From Pseudomonas zanjanensis (GTDB lineage Bacteria; Pseudomonadota; Gammaproteobacteria; Pseudomonadales; Pseudomonadaceae), in NCBI RefSeq assembly GCF_014268745.2, contig NZ_JABWRB020000005.1:124001-188000 (forward strand): a stretch of 64,000 nt of DNA. Reading direction: 5' to 3'. The notes under the pieces were generated by a model. That model was given only the letters and a program-made list of their open reading frames with translations. It was not told the origin of the DNA and ran no database searches. Position 1 is the stretch's first letter; the number at the start of each line of letters is the position of its first letter. A program made the translations under genes and the position numbers. Below are positions 10,121-18,529 of this stretch, in pieces.

Positions 10121-10215
10121 TTCGCGAGCAAGCCCGCTCCCACATGGGATCTCCAGTGGACCCAAAATCTTGGTGAATATGGAGATCCCATGTGGGAGCG
10201 GGCTTGCTCGCGAAG
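10120..10215. repeat. REPIN with 36-bp perfect inverted arms
   Basis: Arms 10120-10155 and 10180-10215 are perfect complements over 36 bp, around a 24-nt loop. The outer part is the TCGCGAGCAAGCCCGCTCCC REP core. It lies between convergent argH and the GST gene and may serve as a shared transcript end. Confidence 0.95.
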
Positions 10216-10239
10216 GCGTCCTTCAAGGCGCCAGAAAAC

Positions 10240-10899
10240 TCACTTCTTGGCAGCGATCCTCGCTAAAAACGCCGGCATCTCTGCCTCCCTGTCCGCCGCG
10301 ATCCGCTGCACGTTCGGGTTCTCCCCCAACCGCTCCATCAGCGCCTTGGCCGCCGGCATGTCCGCCAGCAAATCCATATCGAAGACCTTCTTGCCCACCT
10401 GCAAAGCCAGCGAAAGGCTGTAGTAGAAATACAGGTCGGCAATGCTCAGGCTGTCGCCCGCCACGTAGGGCGAGAACTTGCCGTGTCGACCGAGCGAGGC
10501 GAACCCCAGCAGCAATTCGGCCTTGGATTTTTCCTTGATGGCCTCGGCCACCTGCATACCGAAGAACGCCTCGCCATAGCAGGCCCGTCCGGGCAGCTCG
10601 ATGTACAACTCGATTTCCCGGCACAAGGCCAACACCTGGGCGCGCTCGAACGGGTCGGCTGGCAGCAAGGGCTTACCCGGCTGGGTCTGCTCGAGGTATT
10701 CGAGGATGACGCTGGTCTCGTTGATAAAACCCTGTTCGGTCTTGAGCACCGGCACCTTGCCGCGCGGGCTGATGGCCAGGGCTTCCGGGGTCTGGGCGCC
10801 GAAGAACTGGACCTCTTCGAAGGGCAGGCCCTTCTCCAGCAGCGCCAGCTTGACCATGTTGTAATAATTACTGACGGAGAAACCATAAAGCTTGAGCAT
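10240..10899 (-). CDS. Glutathione S-transferase family protein
   Basis: 219 residues with a thioredoxin-like N-terminal half (MLKLYGFSVSNYYNMVKLAL, cis-proline in GKVPVL, and the glutathione-binding E-T-S motif INETSVILEYL). The helical C-terminal half contains the N-capping type motif SIADLYFYY. The substrate cannot be told from sequence. It stands alone, convergent with argH. Confidence 0.88.
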   Translation of the reverse strand: MLKLYGFSVSNYYNMVKLALLEKGLPFEEVQFFGAQTPEALAISPRGKVPVLKTEQGFINETSVILEYLEQTQPGKPLLPADPFERAQVLALCREIELYIELPGRACYGEAFFGMQVAEAIKEKSKAELLLGFASLGRHGKFSPYVAGDSLSIADLYFYYSLSLALQVGKKVFDMDLLADMPAAKALMERLGENPNVQRIAADREAEMPAFLARIAAKK

Positions 10900-11023
10900 T
10901 ACAAAGCCTCCAGGCCGTGCGGGGTTGGCAGCCTTGCGTTATAGACCGTCGAGGCGTTTCCTGCCAGGCGCATCACGACGCTGAATGCAGGTAAACTGGC
11001 GGCCTTTCCTACAGGAGCCTGCC

Positions 11024-11308
11024 ATGAGCGAGCCAACCGATATCGACAACGACGAAGAAGCGTTCGTCGAGAACACGCTGATCGAGGCGATTGAAAACCA
11101 GATCGAGAGTGACAACCCGCCAGCGGCCAAGGCCGTTTTCAATAAATTGACCCTGGTGGGTTATGAGCGCGAAGAAATCCTCAACTTGATGGCCCATGTG
11201 CTCGCGGTGGAAATCGACGCGATCCTGGAAGAGGACCGCCCGTTCAATACCGAGTGGTACGAAGCCGCCTTGCGTGCCCTCCCCGAGTTGCCGCCGGAAA
11301 AAAACTGA
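11024..11308 (+). CDS. Conserved hypothetical acidic protein
   Basis: 94 residues from an ATG at 11024 with AGGAG upstream (a longer frame from 10985 lacks this). It is acidic at the N-terminus (EPTDIDNDEEAFVENTLIE), then helical, ending RALPELPPEKN. There is no signal peptide, membrane segment or motif I recognise. It probably corresponds to one of the small conserved genes found between argH and cyaA in pseudomonads. The stop codon lies inside a 20-bp tandem duplication. Confidence 0.75.
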   Translation: MSEPTDIDNDEEAFVENTLIEAIENQIESDNPPAAKAVFNKLTLVGYEREEILNLMAHVLAVEIDAILEEDRPFNTEWYEAALRALPELPPEKN

Positions 11309-11340
11309 ACCGCTCTTGTGAAAACTGGACCGCTCTTGTG
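11301..11340. repeat. 20-bp tandem duplication abutting a REPIN
   Basis: AAAACTGAACCGCTCTTGTG is followed immediately by a copy with one mismatch (A to G). The first copy contains the stop codon of the upstream gene. The second copy ends in GTG, which is the first base triplet of the REPIN at 11338. Confidence 0.95.
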
Positions 11341-11430
11341 GCGAGGGAGCAAGCTCCCGCTCGGCTGCGCAGCAGTCGTCAAGCTATTGGGGCCGCTTCG
11401 CGTCCCAGCGGGAGCAAGCTCCCTCGCCAC
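11338..11430. repeat. REPIN, GAGGGAGC family
   Basis: Inverted arms GTGGCGAGGGAGCAAGCTCC and its mirror lie about 50 nt apart. The left arm reads AGCAAGCT where other copies read AGCTTGCT. Confidence 0.85.
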
Positions 11431-11541
11431 AAAAGAATCGCTTTAAACAAAAAAAGCATGACACTGACACTGGACAGCTCGGCCGAGTGCGCTCACCTTA
11501 GTGACGCTGTCGACCAAATTCCTAGAAAGTCTGGAGTCCTT

Positions 11542-11787
11542 ATGTCGCTTACCCCTGAGTTGGTTGCCGAACTGGAAATCCTCGCACTCTTCAACCTGGA
11601 CAGTTCCCAGGAAGGCCTGAAAATTCATCAGACCGCTGCCCCTAAAGCGATTGCCGCTGCCCAACGCCTGTTCGAAAAAGAGCTGATCGATCAACCCGAT
11701 GGTGGCTACCTGACCAGCCTTGGGCGTGATGCCGCGCAGAATGTACAAACCGTCCTGACTATTCTCAGCGTTCAAGAAACCGCCTGA
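11542..11787 (+). CDS. TIGR02647-type small DNA-binding-like protein
   Basis: 81 residues beginning MSLTPELVAELEILALFNLD. The helical layout and the order (helices, then LFEKELIDQPDGGYLTSLG, a winged-helix-like turn) match the small Pseudomonas/gammaproteobacterial family TIGR02647, described as putative DNA-binding. The ATG at 11542 has GGAG seven bases upstream. A longer open frame beginning at 11254 runs through the REPIN and is not credible. Its role is unknown. Confidence 0.8.
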   Translation: MSLTPELVAELEILALFNLDSSQEGLKIHQTAAPKAIAAAQRLFEKELIDQPDGGYLTSLGRDAAQNVQTVLTILSVQETA

Positions 11788-11802
11788 TCCCCCTGCCGCC
11801 CA

Positions 11803-11844
11803 CGGAAATCTCCTCTACGGGATTTCCGCCGGCGCACTGGCGCC
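11803..11844 (+). other. Two adjacent hairpins upstream of cyaA
   Basis: CGGAAATC/GATTTCCG (11803-11810, 11821-11828) is followed by GGCGC/GCGCC (11831-11844). There is no T run, so this is at best a weak transcript end for the gene stopping at 11787. Confidence 0.35.
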
Positions 11845-11954
11845 CTGCGTAAAAAACCAACCTCAAAATCCTGTTTTCAGCTTAAGTATTCCCAAGACCG
11901 GGCGCTAACCTGCCATCACCCCACGTTCGACGCCGCGAGCCGGTTTGAGCCGAC

Positions 11955-14795
11955 ATGACCCGCAACCACGAAATACGCCCCGATCTGGACGAAGGAATCG
12001 ACCGCAAGGTGCTGAGCCAGTTGCGCGCACGTTTCCTCAAGCTCAACACCGTGCGGATGGAGCGCGCCCTCGAAGGCCTGTCGCCGCGCCAGCAAGGCGT
12101 ACTGACGTTGCTGCCGCTGTTCTTCCACGTCAACCATCCGCTGCTGCCCGGCTACGTCTCCGGCAGCACGCCTGCCGGACTGTCGAACTACGAGCCTGAC
12201 GCCGACGTCCTTGCCGAAGCCCAGCGGCTGACCCGTTCGTTTTCCTACAAGCCTCGGCACGGCGGCAACCCGCCTCGCCCGATCCTGGGCCTGTTCCTGA
12301 TGGGCAGCCTCGGCACCCTGGCCCAGGCCGACCAGAGCGACATGGACGTGTGGGTCTGCCACGGGCCGGACCTGAGCGACGATGAGCTGGCCGAGCTGCG
12401 CAAGAAATGCCAGTTGCTGGAGATATGGGCCGCGACCCAGGGCGCCGAAGCGCATTTTTTCCTGATCGACCCGGCGCGCTTTGTGCGGGGCGAGCGGGAC
12501 AACCAGCTCAGTTCCGACGATTGCGGCACCACCCAGCATTACCTGTTGCTCGACGAGTTCTACCGCACCGCGATCTGGCTGGCCGGGCGCACGCCGATCT
12601 GGTGGCTGGTGCCGGTCTATGAAGAAGAGAACTACGAGCAATACACCCATACGCTGATGTCCAAGCGTTTCATTCGTGCGGATGAAACCCTGGACCTGGG
12701 GCATCTGGCCTACATCCCGCCGGGAGAATTCGTCGGTGCCGGGCTCTGGCAACTGTTCAAGGGCATCGAATCGCCCTATAAGTCCGTGCTCAAGCTGCTG
12801 CTGACCGAAGTCTATGCCAGCGAACACCCGAACGTGCGCTGCCTGAGCCTGCGTTTCAAGCAGGCGGTGTTTGCCAATCGCCTGGACCTGGAAGAGCTGG
12901 ACCCATACATGCTGGTTTACCGCCGCATCGAGGAATACCTCAATGCCCGTGGCGAACCCGAACGCCTGGAGCTGATCCGCCGCGCGCTGTACTTGAAGGT
13001 CAATCGCAAACTCACCGGCCAGGCGCGCAGCAATGGCTGGCAACGGGTACTGCTTGAGCGACTGGCCCGGGAGTGGGGCTGGGACCAGCGTCAGTTGGCC
13101 TTGCTGGACAGCCGCAGCCAGTGGAAAGTCCGCCAGGTCAGCCACGAGCGGCGCGCCCTGGTCAACGAACTCACCCACAGCTACCGCTTCCTGACCCAGT
13201 TCGCCCGCACCGAGAAAACCGTCAGCCTGATCAACAAGCGCGATCTCAACGTGCTGGGCCGGCGGTTGTACGCCGCCTTCGAGCGCAAGGCCGACAAGGT
13301 CGAGTTCATCAACCCCGGCATCGCGCCGGACCTGGCCGAAGACACCTTGACCCTGGTCCAGTCGCCCAACAAGAAAGAACCCGGGCAGAACCAGTGGGGC
13401 CTGTACAACGGCAGCCTCAACGCCCTGGAGTGGGAGAACTTCGCGCCGATCAAGCGCTGCCGGGAGTTGCTGGAACTGCTGACCTGGTGTCATCGCAACG
13501 GCGTGATCGACAGCAGCACGCGCCTGGCGCTGCACCCAGGTAGCAGCGACCTGAGCGAGTTCGAACTGTTCAACCTGCTGGGAAGCCTGCAGCAATCCAT
13601 CGCCCTGCCCCTGGTTACGGTGGACGAAGCGCAGTTGTTGCGGGCCAGCGTGCCCAGCGAAGTGTTGATCCTGGTGAACGTCGGCGTCGACCCGCTCAAG
13701 CACCACCGCGACTTGAACATTCTGATGACCACCGAGCGTACCGATTCCCTGAGCTATGCCGGGGTCCGGGAAAACCTGGTGCTGACCCTCGACCAAGTCA
13801 CGCTCAATAGTTGGAATGAGGTGCTGGTCAACCGTTTCGACGGCGAACACGCCCTGCTCGATTGCCTGCGCGACTATCTCAACGACCTACCCGTCACCCA
13901 GCGCCAGCCGCGCTTGCAGGTGCGCTGCTTCTGCCACAACCGCGCCCAGTTCATTGCGCGGCGCGTCGAGGAAGTCATCGAAACAGCCCAGACCCTGTTA
14001 TTGAGCAGGCTCAATTACCGTTATCTGCTTCAGGTCCAGCAGCACTATCACGTGCTGGAATTGATGCCCGGCCAGGTCAATCACGTAGCCCTGGGCAGCT
14101 TGTCGGCGCTGATGGATTACCTGGGCGAAGAACTGACGGCCTACAGCCCCTTGCACCTGGACCCGATGGCGCTGGAAGACCATGACCTGGCGCTGATCCT
14201 GCCCATGGGGCAGCCCGAGTGCATCCAGGTGTTCTACCGGACCAACGAGGACGAAGCCGACCTGTACGTGCTCGATGAATTCAACGCCCTGTGGCAACAA
14301 CACGTGCCGTATCACGACGAACAAAGCCTGCTGGTACCGCTGCAGCGCTTTGTGCAATCGGTGCTGTACCGCCGCGACGCCTTGCTGCCGCTGGATGCCG
14401 CCCAGCCGCTGAGCCTGGAAACCCTGTACTACCAGTTGCTGCCTTCAGGTGGCCGGGCACGACGGATCGAAGCGCGGCAAGCCCCGCAGATGCCGGTCAA
14501 CAAACCGTTCTATGACGTGCAGGCGATCATCGGCAAAGCGGCGCACGGGCAGGTGCACGTCACCTTGTACTGCGATCAACAGGAGTTTTCCGAACTGGAG
14601 CATGGCGACCAGCTGTTCCGCGTGGTCGCCAGGGAGATCGTCGAACAGCGCCGCGAAGCCCAGCGCTATCGCTGCTACATCACTGACCTGGACCTCTCGG
14701 GACTGGTGGGCGACGGCGCCTGCTCAACAAACTTGTACCTGCGCTACAAGGCCGACCTGGAACGCGCCCTGAACGAGGCGCTGGCCCTGGCCTGA
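11955..14795 (+). CDS. cyaA: Class I adenylate cyclase
   Basis: A 946-residue cytoplasmic enzyme making cAMP from ATP. The N-terminal catalytic domain has the nucleotidyltransferase signature GSLGTLAQADQSDMDVWV (117-134), with the metal-binding Asp residues. The C-terminal half is the regulatory region of class I cyclases. Length is close to other pseudomonad CyaA proteins. In P. aeruginosa CyaA supplies cAMP to Vfr together with CyaB. The gene faces rnk with only 13 bp between stops. Confidence 0.95.
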   Translation: MTRNHEIRPDLDEGIDRKVLSQLRARFLKLNTVRMERALEGLSPRQQGVLTLLPLFFHVNHPLLPGYVSGSTPAGLSNYEPDADVLAEAQRLTRSFSYKPRHGGNPPRPILGLFLMGSLGTLAQADQSDMDVWVCHGPDLSDDELAELRKKCQLLEIWAATQGAEAHFFLIDPARFVRGERDNQLSSDDCGTTQHYLLLDEFYRTAIWLAGRTPIWWLVPVYEEENYEQYTHTLMSKRFIRADETLDLGHLAYIPPGEFVGAGLWQLFKGIESPYKSVLKLLLTEVYASEHPNVRCLSLRFKQAVFANRLDLEELDPYMLVYRRIEEYLNARGEPERLELIRRALYLKVNRKLTGQARSNGWQRVLLERLAREWGWDQRQLALLDSRSQWKVRQVSHERRALVNELTHSYRFLTQFARTEKTVSLINKRDLNVLGRRLYAAFERKADKVEFINPGIAPDLAEDTLTLVQSPNKKEPGQNQWGLYNGSLNALEWENFAPIKRCRELLELLTWCHRNGVIDSSTRLALHPGSSDLSEFELFNLLGSLQQSIALPLVTVDEAQLLRASVPSEVLILVNVGVDPLKHHRDLNILMTTERTDSLSYAGVRENLVLTLDQVTLNSWNEVLVNRFDGEHALLDCLRDYLNDLPVTQRQPRLQVRCFCHNRAQFIARRVEEVIETAQTLLLSRLNYRYLLQVQQHYHVLELMPGQVNHVALGSLSALMDYLGEELTAYSPLHLDPMALEDHDLALILPMGQPECIQVFYRTNEDEADLYVLDEFNALWQQHVPYHDEQSLLVPLQRFVQSVLYRRDALLPLDAAQPLSLETLYYQLLPSGGRARRIEARQAPQMPVNKPFYDVQAIIGKAAHGQVHVTLYCDQQEFSELEHGDQLFRVVAREIVEQRREAQRYRCYITDLDLSGLVGDGACSTNLYLRYKADLERALNEALALA

Positions 14796-14808
14796 TGCGC
14801 CCGGGCAC

Positions 14809-15219
14809 TCAGAGCTGAAAATCACCGCCGGCTTCGGGCTGGTATTCGACGTCCAGCAAGGTCAGCTTCAGTGTCTTGCCGCCCGGGGCCGGCCAGTCGA
14901 TGTGCTGGCCGACCTTCAGGCCCAGCAAGGCACTGCCCACCGGCGCGAGGATCGAGATCCGGCCTTCGTCGGCCTTTGCGTCCTGTGGATAAACCAAGGT
15001 CAGGTGATAGTCCTTGCCGCTGCTTTCTTCGCGGCAGTGCACACGCGAGTTCATGGTCACGACATCGGCAGGCACTTCTTCGTGGCCCACCACGTTCTCG
15101 GCGCGATCCAGTTCAGTTTGCAACGCAATCACGCCCGGCAGCGTTTCATCAAGACTGTCGATCAGGCGTTCCAGACGCTGTACGTCCAGGCGGGTAAGGG
15201 TGATGGAAGGTGCGGTCAT
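14809..15219 (-). CDS. rnk: Rnk, nucleoside diphosphate kinase regulator (GreA-like)
   Basis: 136 residues: a short N-terminal coiled coil (~10-45, DVQRLERLIDSLDE) and a C-terminal FKBP-like domain shared with GreA/GreB (VLAPVGSALLGLKVGQ, SILAPVG). Rnk binds RNA polymerase and influences Ndk levels and alginate in P. aeruginosa. The ATG at 15219 fits the family start MTAPSITLTRLD; a 53-codon upstream extension is rejected. Only ~37 bp separate the ATG from the terminator hairpin at 15257-15285. Confidence 0.92.
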   Translation of the reverse strand: MTAPSITLTRLDVQRLERLIDSLDETLPGVIALQTELDRAENVVGHEEVPADVVTMNSRVHCREESSGKDYHLTLVYPQDAKADEGRISILAPVGSALLGLKVGQHIDWPAPGGKTLKLTLLDVEYQPEAGGDFQL

Positions 15220-15256
15220 GATCCAGGCAGACTCCTTTCTTCTGCACAAAAAAAGC

Positions 15257-15285
15257 AAAACCCCGCCACAAAAAGGCGGGGTTTT
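15257..15285 (-). terminator. Intrinsic terminator between DUF1289 gene and rnk
   Basis: An 11-bp stem (AAAACCCCGCC with GGCGGGGTTTT, 7-nt loop) is followed on the minus strand by TTTTGCTTTTTTT. It should end the cyaY-DUF1289 transcript, or attenuate read-through into rnk. Confidence 0.85.
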
Positions 15286-15387
15286 CACGGGCCTCGATAA
15301 GTTGAGGCGTAGCCGGACACTACCACAGCTCAATAAATAAACAACCCGGGCAGGATTTGCCCTGCCCATGGACACCACCGAACCCTT

Positions 15388-15479
15388 GTGGCGAGGGAGC
15401 TTGCTCCCGCTGGGTTGCGAAGCGACCCCAAAAAACTGCGACTGCTGCGCAGCCGAGCGGGAGCAAGCTCCCTCGCCAC
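15388..15479. repeat. REPIN, GAGGGAGC family
   Basis: Inverted arms GTGGCGAGGGAGCTTGCTCC and its complement surround a ~45-nt GC-rich loop, between rnk and the DUF1289 gene. Confidence 0.85.
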
Positions 15480-15504
15480 AAAAAGCCTGGCCATCAGGTG
15501 TTGG

Positions 15505-15723
15505 CTACTTCAAGAGTCTGCGCTTGAGCGCCTCGGCACAAATGACCCGCCGGCGCTCGTCGTCGGCCGAGCGCCATTCGCGGATATCTTCCACATGGCG
15601 CAAACATCCGAGGCAGACCTTGCGTTCATCCAACTTGCACACGCCGGTACACGGCGACGGCACGGCGGGGCTGACGTTGCTGTAGAGCGGCTTGGGTGGC
15701 CGTGGCAGGGCGGTCTGGCTCAC
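15505..15723 (-). CDS. DUF1289 small cysteine-rich protein
   Basis: 72 residues from a GTG at 15723, four bases after the cyaY stop, so it is translationally coupled to cyaY. The core CTGVCKLDERKVCLGCLRHV with four cysteines, then IREWRSADDERRRVI, is the DUF1289 pattern, probably a metal-binding knuckle. A longer frame (to 15843) overlaps cyaY and is rejected. Function is unknown; the link to frataxin suggests iron-sulfur or metal handling. Confidence 0.8.
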   Translation of the reverse strand: MSQTALPRPPKPLYSNVSPAVPSPCTGVCKLDERKVCLGCLRHVEDIREWRSADDERRRVICAEALKRRLLK

Positions 15724-15727
15724 GCCG

Positions 15728-16060
15728 TCACAGGCCTTCGAAATCGAGTTCAACGCCAGCCTGCTGCTTGACGATGCGCTCGAGCATCTCGCCCAGCTGC
15801 TCTTCGCTCTTGTCGCACATCCAGCGTTCGCTTTCCTCGTCATAGTCGAAATGAAAGCCGCCGGAGACCGCTGCCAGCCACAACTGCCGCAACGGCTCCT
15901 GGCGACTGAAGATCAGCTGGCTGCCGTTTTCGAACTTGACGGTGAGGACACCGGCGGAGATTTCCAGGTCAATGTCCAGGCCACTGTCATCGAACACATC
16001 CTCCAGCGTTTGCTGGGTCGCATCGACCAGATCGTGAAAACGGGCTTCAGTCAAACTCAT
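15728..16060 (-). CDS. cyaY: Frataxin-like CyaY
   Basis: 110 residues with the frataxin alpha-beta fold: an acidic first helix (EARFHDLVDATQQTLEDVFDDSG), beta strands VLTVKFENGSQLIFSRQ and LWLAAVSGGFHFDYD. CyaY binds iron and tunes the IscS desulfurase in Fe-S cluster assembly. It is divergent from lppL, as in other pseudomonads. Confidence 0.95.
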   Translation of the reverse strand: MSLTEARFHDLVDATQQTLEDVFDDSGLDIDLEISAGVLTVKFENGSQLIFSRQEPLRQLWLAAVSGGFHFDYDEESERWMCDKSEEQLGEMLERIVKQQAGVELDFEGL

Positions 16061-16204
16061 TGCGGCAACCTCGAAAATGTCTGCTCATGCTCAAGCGCCG
16101 CAAGATACGGACGCTTCCCGGCGATTGCAAAGGATATACCGACTGACGACCCCAGTGCCGCCGGACGGGCGCCCCGTTGCATAGGCAAGCTGACGGGTGG
16201 CCGG

Positions 16205-16210
16205 TATACT
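16205..16210 (+). promoter_or_regulatory. Probable -10 box for lppL-lysA-dapF operon
   Basis: TATACT lies 35 bp before the lppL ATG in the divergent cyaY/lppL gap. The -35 region is weak (TAGGCA). Inferred from sequence only. Confidence 0.4.
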
Positions 16211-16244
16211 CCGGCGCAATTAACGCATTTTCAAGGATTTCGCC

Positions 16245-16424
16245 ATGAAGCGCCTGATCTCTTCCCTTGCTGCGCTCGTCGCGGTTGCCTGCCTCGTGAC
16301 AGCTTGTGGTCAAAAGGGTCCGCTGTACCTGCCTGATGACAGCAAGTCTCCCGAAGAACAAGCAGAACAGGCCAAGTCGTCGCAATCCAAGTCACACTCG
16401 CACGACACCCACACCACTTACTAA
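16245..16424 (+). CDS. lppL: LppL, small lipoprotein
   Basis: 59 residues: a signal peptide ending in the lipobox LVTAC (cysteine at residue 21), followed by GQKGPLYLPDD, typical of the YifL/LppL family, and a short hydrophilic His/Ser-rich tail. It has AAGGA upstream and lies nine bases before lysA, the same arrangement as in P. aeruginosa. Its role is unknown. Confidence 0.92.
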   Translation: MKRLISSLAALVAVACLVTACGQKGPLYLPDDSKSPEEQAEQAKSSQSKSHSHDTHTTY

Positions 16425-16433
16425 GGGAACGCC

Positions 16434-17681
16434 ATGGACGCTTTTAACTACCGTGGCGGGGAGCTGTTCGCGGAAGGGGTTGCCCTGTCCGCGATCGCCG
16501 AACGTTTCGGCACGCCGACCTACGTCTATTCCCGTGCCCACATCGAAGCGCAATATCGGACATTCGCCGATGCCCTCGACGGCATGCCGCACCTGGTGTG
16601 CTTCGCTGTAAAAGCCAACTCGAACCTGGGCGTGCTCAACGTCCTGGCACGCCTGGGCGCCGGCTTCGACATCGTCTCCGGTGGCGAGCTGGAGCGTGTG
16701 CTGGCCGCGGGCGGCAGCGCCGACAAGATCGTCTTCTCCGGCGTCGGCAAGACCCGCGAAGACATGCGTCGCGCCCTGGAAGTCGGCGTGCACTGCTTCA
16801 ACATTGAATCCACCGATGAGCTCGAGCGCCTGCAAGTCGTCGCCGCCGAGCTGGGCGTCCGCGCGCCGGTTTCCCTGCGCGTGAACCCGGACGTCGACGC
16901 CGGCACCCACCCGTACATTTCTACCGGCCTGAAGGAAAACAAGTTCGGCATCGCCATTGCCGACGCCGAGGATGTGTACGTACGCGCCGCCCAACTGCCG
17001 AACCTGGAAGTGCTGGGCGTCGATTGCCACATCGGCTCGCAGCTGACCACCCTCGAACCGTTCATCGATGCCCTCGACCGCCTGCTGGCGCTGGTCGACC
17101 GCCTCGGCGACTGCGGCATCTACCTGCGTCACATCGACCTGGGTGGCGGCGTCGGCGTGCGCTATCGCGATGAAGAGCCGCCGCTGGTGGCCGACTACAT
17201 CAAGGCCGTGCGTGAACGCCTCGACGGTCGCGACCTGGCGCTGATGTTCGAGCCCGGCCGCTACATCGTGGCCAATGCCGGCGTGCTGCTGACCCAGGTC
17301 GAATACCTCAAGCACACCGAGCACAAGGATTTCGCCATCGTCGATGCGGCCATGAACGACCTGATCCGCCCGGCGCTGTACCAGGCGTGGATGGACGTCA
17401 CCGCCGTGCGCCCTCGCGACACCGCGGCCCGCCCCTACGACATCGTCGGGCCGATCTGCGAAACCGGTGATTTCCTGGCAAAAGGCCGGGAGCTGGCGCT
17501 GGAAGAAGGCGACTTGCTGGCCGTGCATTCGGCCGGTGCCTACGGGTTTGTCATGAGTTCCAACTACAACACCCGCGGCCGCTGCGCCGAGGTGCTGGTG
17601 GACGGTGATCAGGCATTCGAAGTGCGTCGCCGCGAGACGGTAGCCGAGTTGTTTGCCGGCGAAAGCCTGCTGCCGGAGTAA
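16434..17681 (+). CDS. lysA: Diaminopimelate decarboxylase
   Basis: 415 residues of the alanine-racemase-fold decarboxylases. PLP-binding lysine K60 (CFAVKANSN), the FDIVSGGEL phosphate loop region, GCHIGSQ-like motif (DCHIGSQ), and the C-terminal active-site CETGDF. It turns meso-diaminopimelate into lysine. It is followed four bases later by dapF, so the last two steps of lysine and cell-wall precursor supply are coupled. Confidence 0.97.
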   Translation: MDAFNYRGGELFAEGVALSAIAERFGTPTYVYSRAHIEAQYRTFADALDGMPHLVCFAVKANSNLGVLNVLARLGAGFDIVSGGELERVLAAGGSADKIVFSGVGKTREDMRRALEVGVHCFNIESTDELERLQVVAAELGVRAPVSLRVNPDVDAGTHPYISTGLKENKFGIAIADAEDVYVRAAQLPNLEVLGVDCHIGSQLTTLEPFIDALDRLLALVDRLGDCGIYLRHIDLGGGVGVRYRDEEPPLVADYIKAVRERLDGRDLALMFEPGRYIVANAGVLLTQVEYLKHTEHKDFAIVDAAMNDLIRPALYQAWMDVTAVRPRDTAARPYDIVGPICETGDFLAKGRELALEEGDLLAVHSAGAYGFVMSSNYNTRGRCAEVLVDGDQAFEVRRRETVAELFAGESLLPE

Positions 17682-17685
17682 AACC

Positions 17686-18516
17686 ATGCTGCTGCGTTTT
17701 ACCAAGATGCACGGCCTGGGCAATGACTTCATGGTCCTCGACCTGGTCAGCCAGCACGCGCACATCCAGCCCAAGCATGCCAAGCAATGGGGCGACCGCC
17801 ACACCGGCATCGGGTTCGACCAGTTGCTGATCGTCGAGGCGCCGAACAACCCGGACGTGGACTTTCGCTATCGGATCTTCAACGCCGACGGTTCGGAAGT
17901 GGAGCAATGCGGCAACGGCGCGCGCTGCTTCGCCCGTTTCGTGCTGGACAAGCGCCTGACCGCCAAGCGGCAGATCCGCGTCGAGACCAAGAGCGGCATC
18001 ATCGAACTCGATGTGCGCAGCGACGGCCAGATCGGCGTCAACATGGGCGCTCCGCGCCTGGTGCCGGCGGACATCCCGTTCCAGGCGCCGGCCCAGGCCT
18101 TGAGCTATAAGGTGGACGTCGACGGCACCCCGGTGGAACTGGCGGCGGTCTCCATGGGCAACCCCCATGCCGTGCTGCGCGTGGCCGATATCAACAGTGC
18201 CCCGGTGCATGAACTGGGGCCGAAAATCGAACACCATTCGCGCTTTCCGGCGCGGGTGAATGTCGGTTTCCTGCAAGTCATCGACCGCCACCGCGCACAA
18301 TTGCGCGTCTGGGAACGCGGCGCCGGGGAAACCCAGGCCTGCGGGACCGGCGCCTGTGCCGCTGCCGTCGCTGCGATCAGCCAGGGGTGGATGGATTCGC
18401 CATTGTTGATCGACCTGCCCGGCGGGCGCCTGTCCATCGAATGGGCAGGCCCTGGCCAGCCGGTGATGATGACCGGCCCGGCAGTACGCGTATACGAAGG
18501 ACAAGTTCGTCTTTGA
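17686..18516 (+). CDS. dapF: Diaminopimelate epimerase
   Basis: 276 residues with the two catalytic cysteines C75 (EQCGNGARCF) and C219 (ACGTGACAA) in the mirror-symmetric DapF fold. It converts LL- to meso-diaminopimelate for peptidoglycan and lysine. The ATG at 17686 gives the family start MLLRFTKMHGLGNDF. Confidence 0.97.
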   Translation: MLLRFTKMHGLGNDFMVLDLVSQHAHIQPKHAKQWGDRHTGIGFDQLLIVEAPNNPDVDFRYRIFNADGSEVEQCGNGARCFARFVLDKRLTAKRQIRVETKSGIIELDVRSDGQIGVNMGAPRLVPADIPFQAPAQALSYKVDVDGTPVELAAVSMGNPHAVLRVADINSAPVHELGPKIEHHSRFPARVNVGFLQVIDRHRAQLRVWERGAGETQACGTGACAAAVAAISQGWMDSPLLIDLPGGRLSIEWAGPGQPVMMTGPAVRVYEGQVRL

Positions 18517-18529
18517 GTGAGCCAAACCC

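Noticed and set aside
11254..11541. N-terminal extension of the TIGR02647 gene
   Set aside because: The frame would run through the upstream gene's end and a REPIN; a good Shine-Dalgarno precedes the ATG at 11542.
11916..13850. A 644-codon open frame antisense to cyaA
   Set aside because: It is a codon-bias shadow of a high-GC gene; cyaA on the plus strand has clear motifs, and the antisense product is Gln/His-rich low-complexity without domains.
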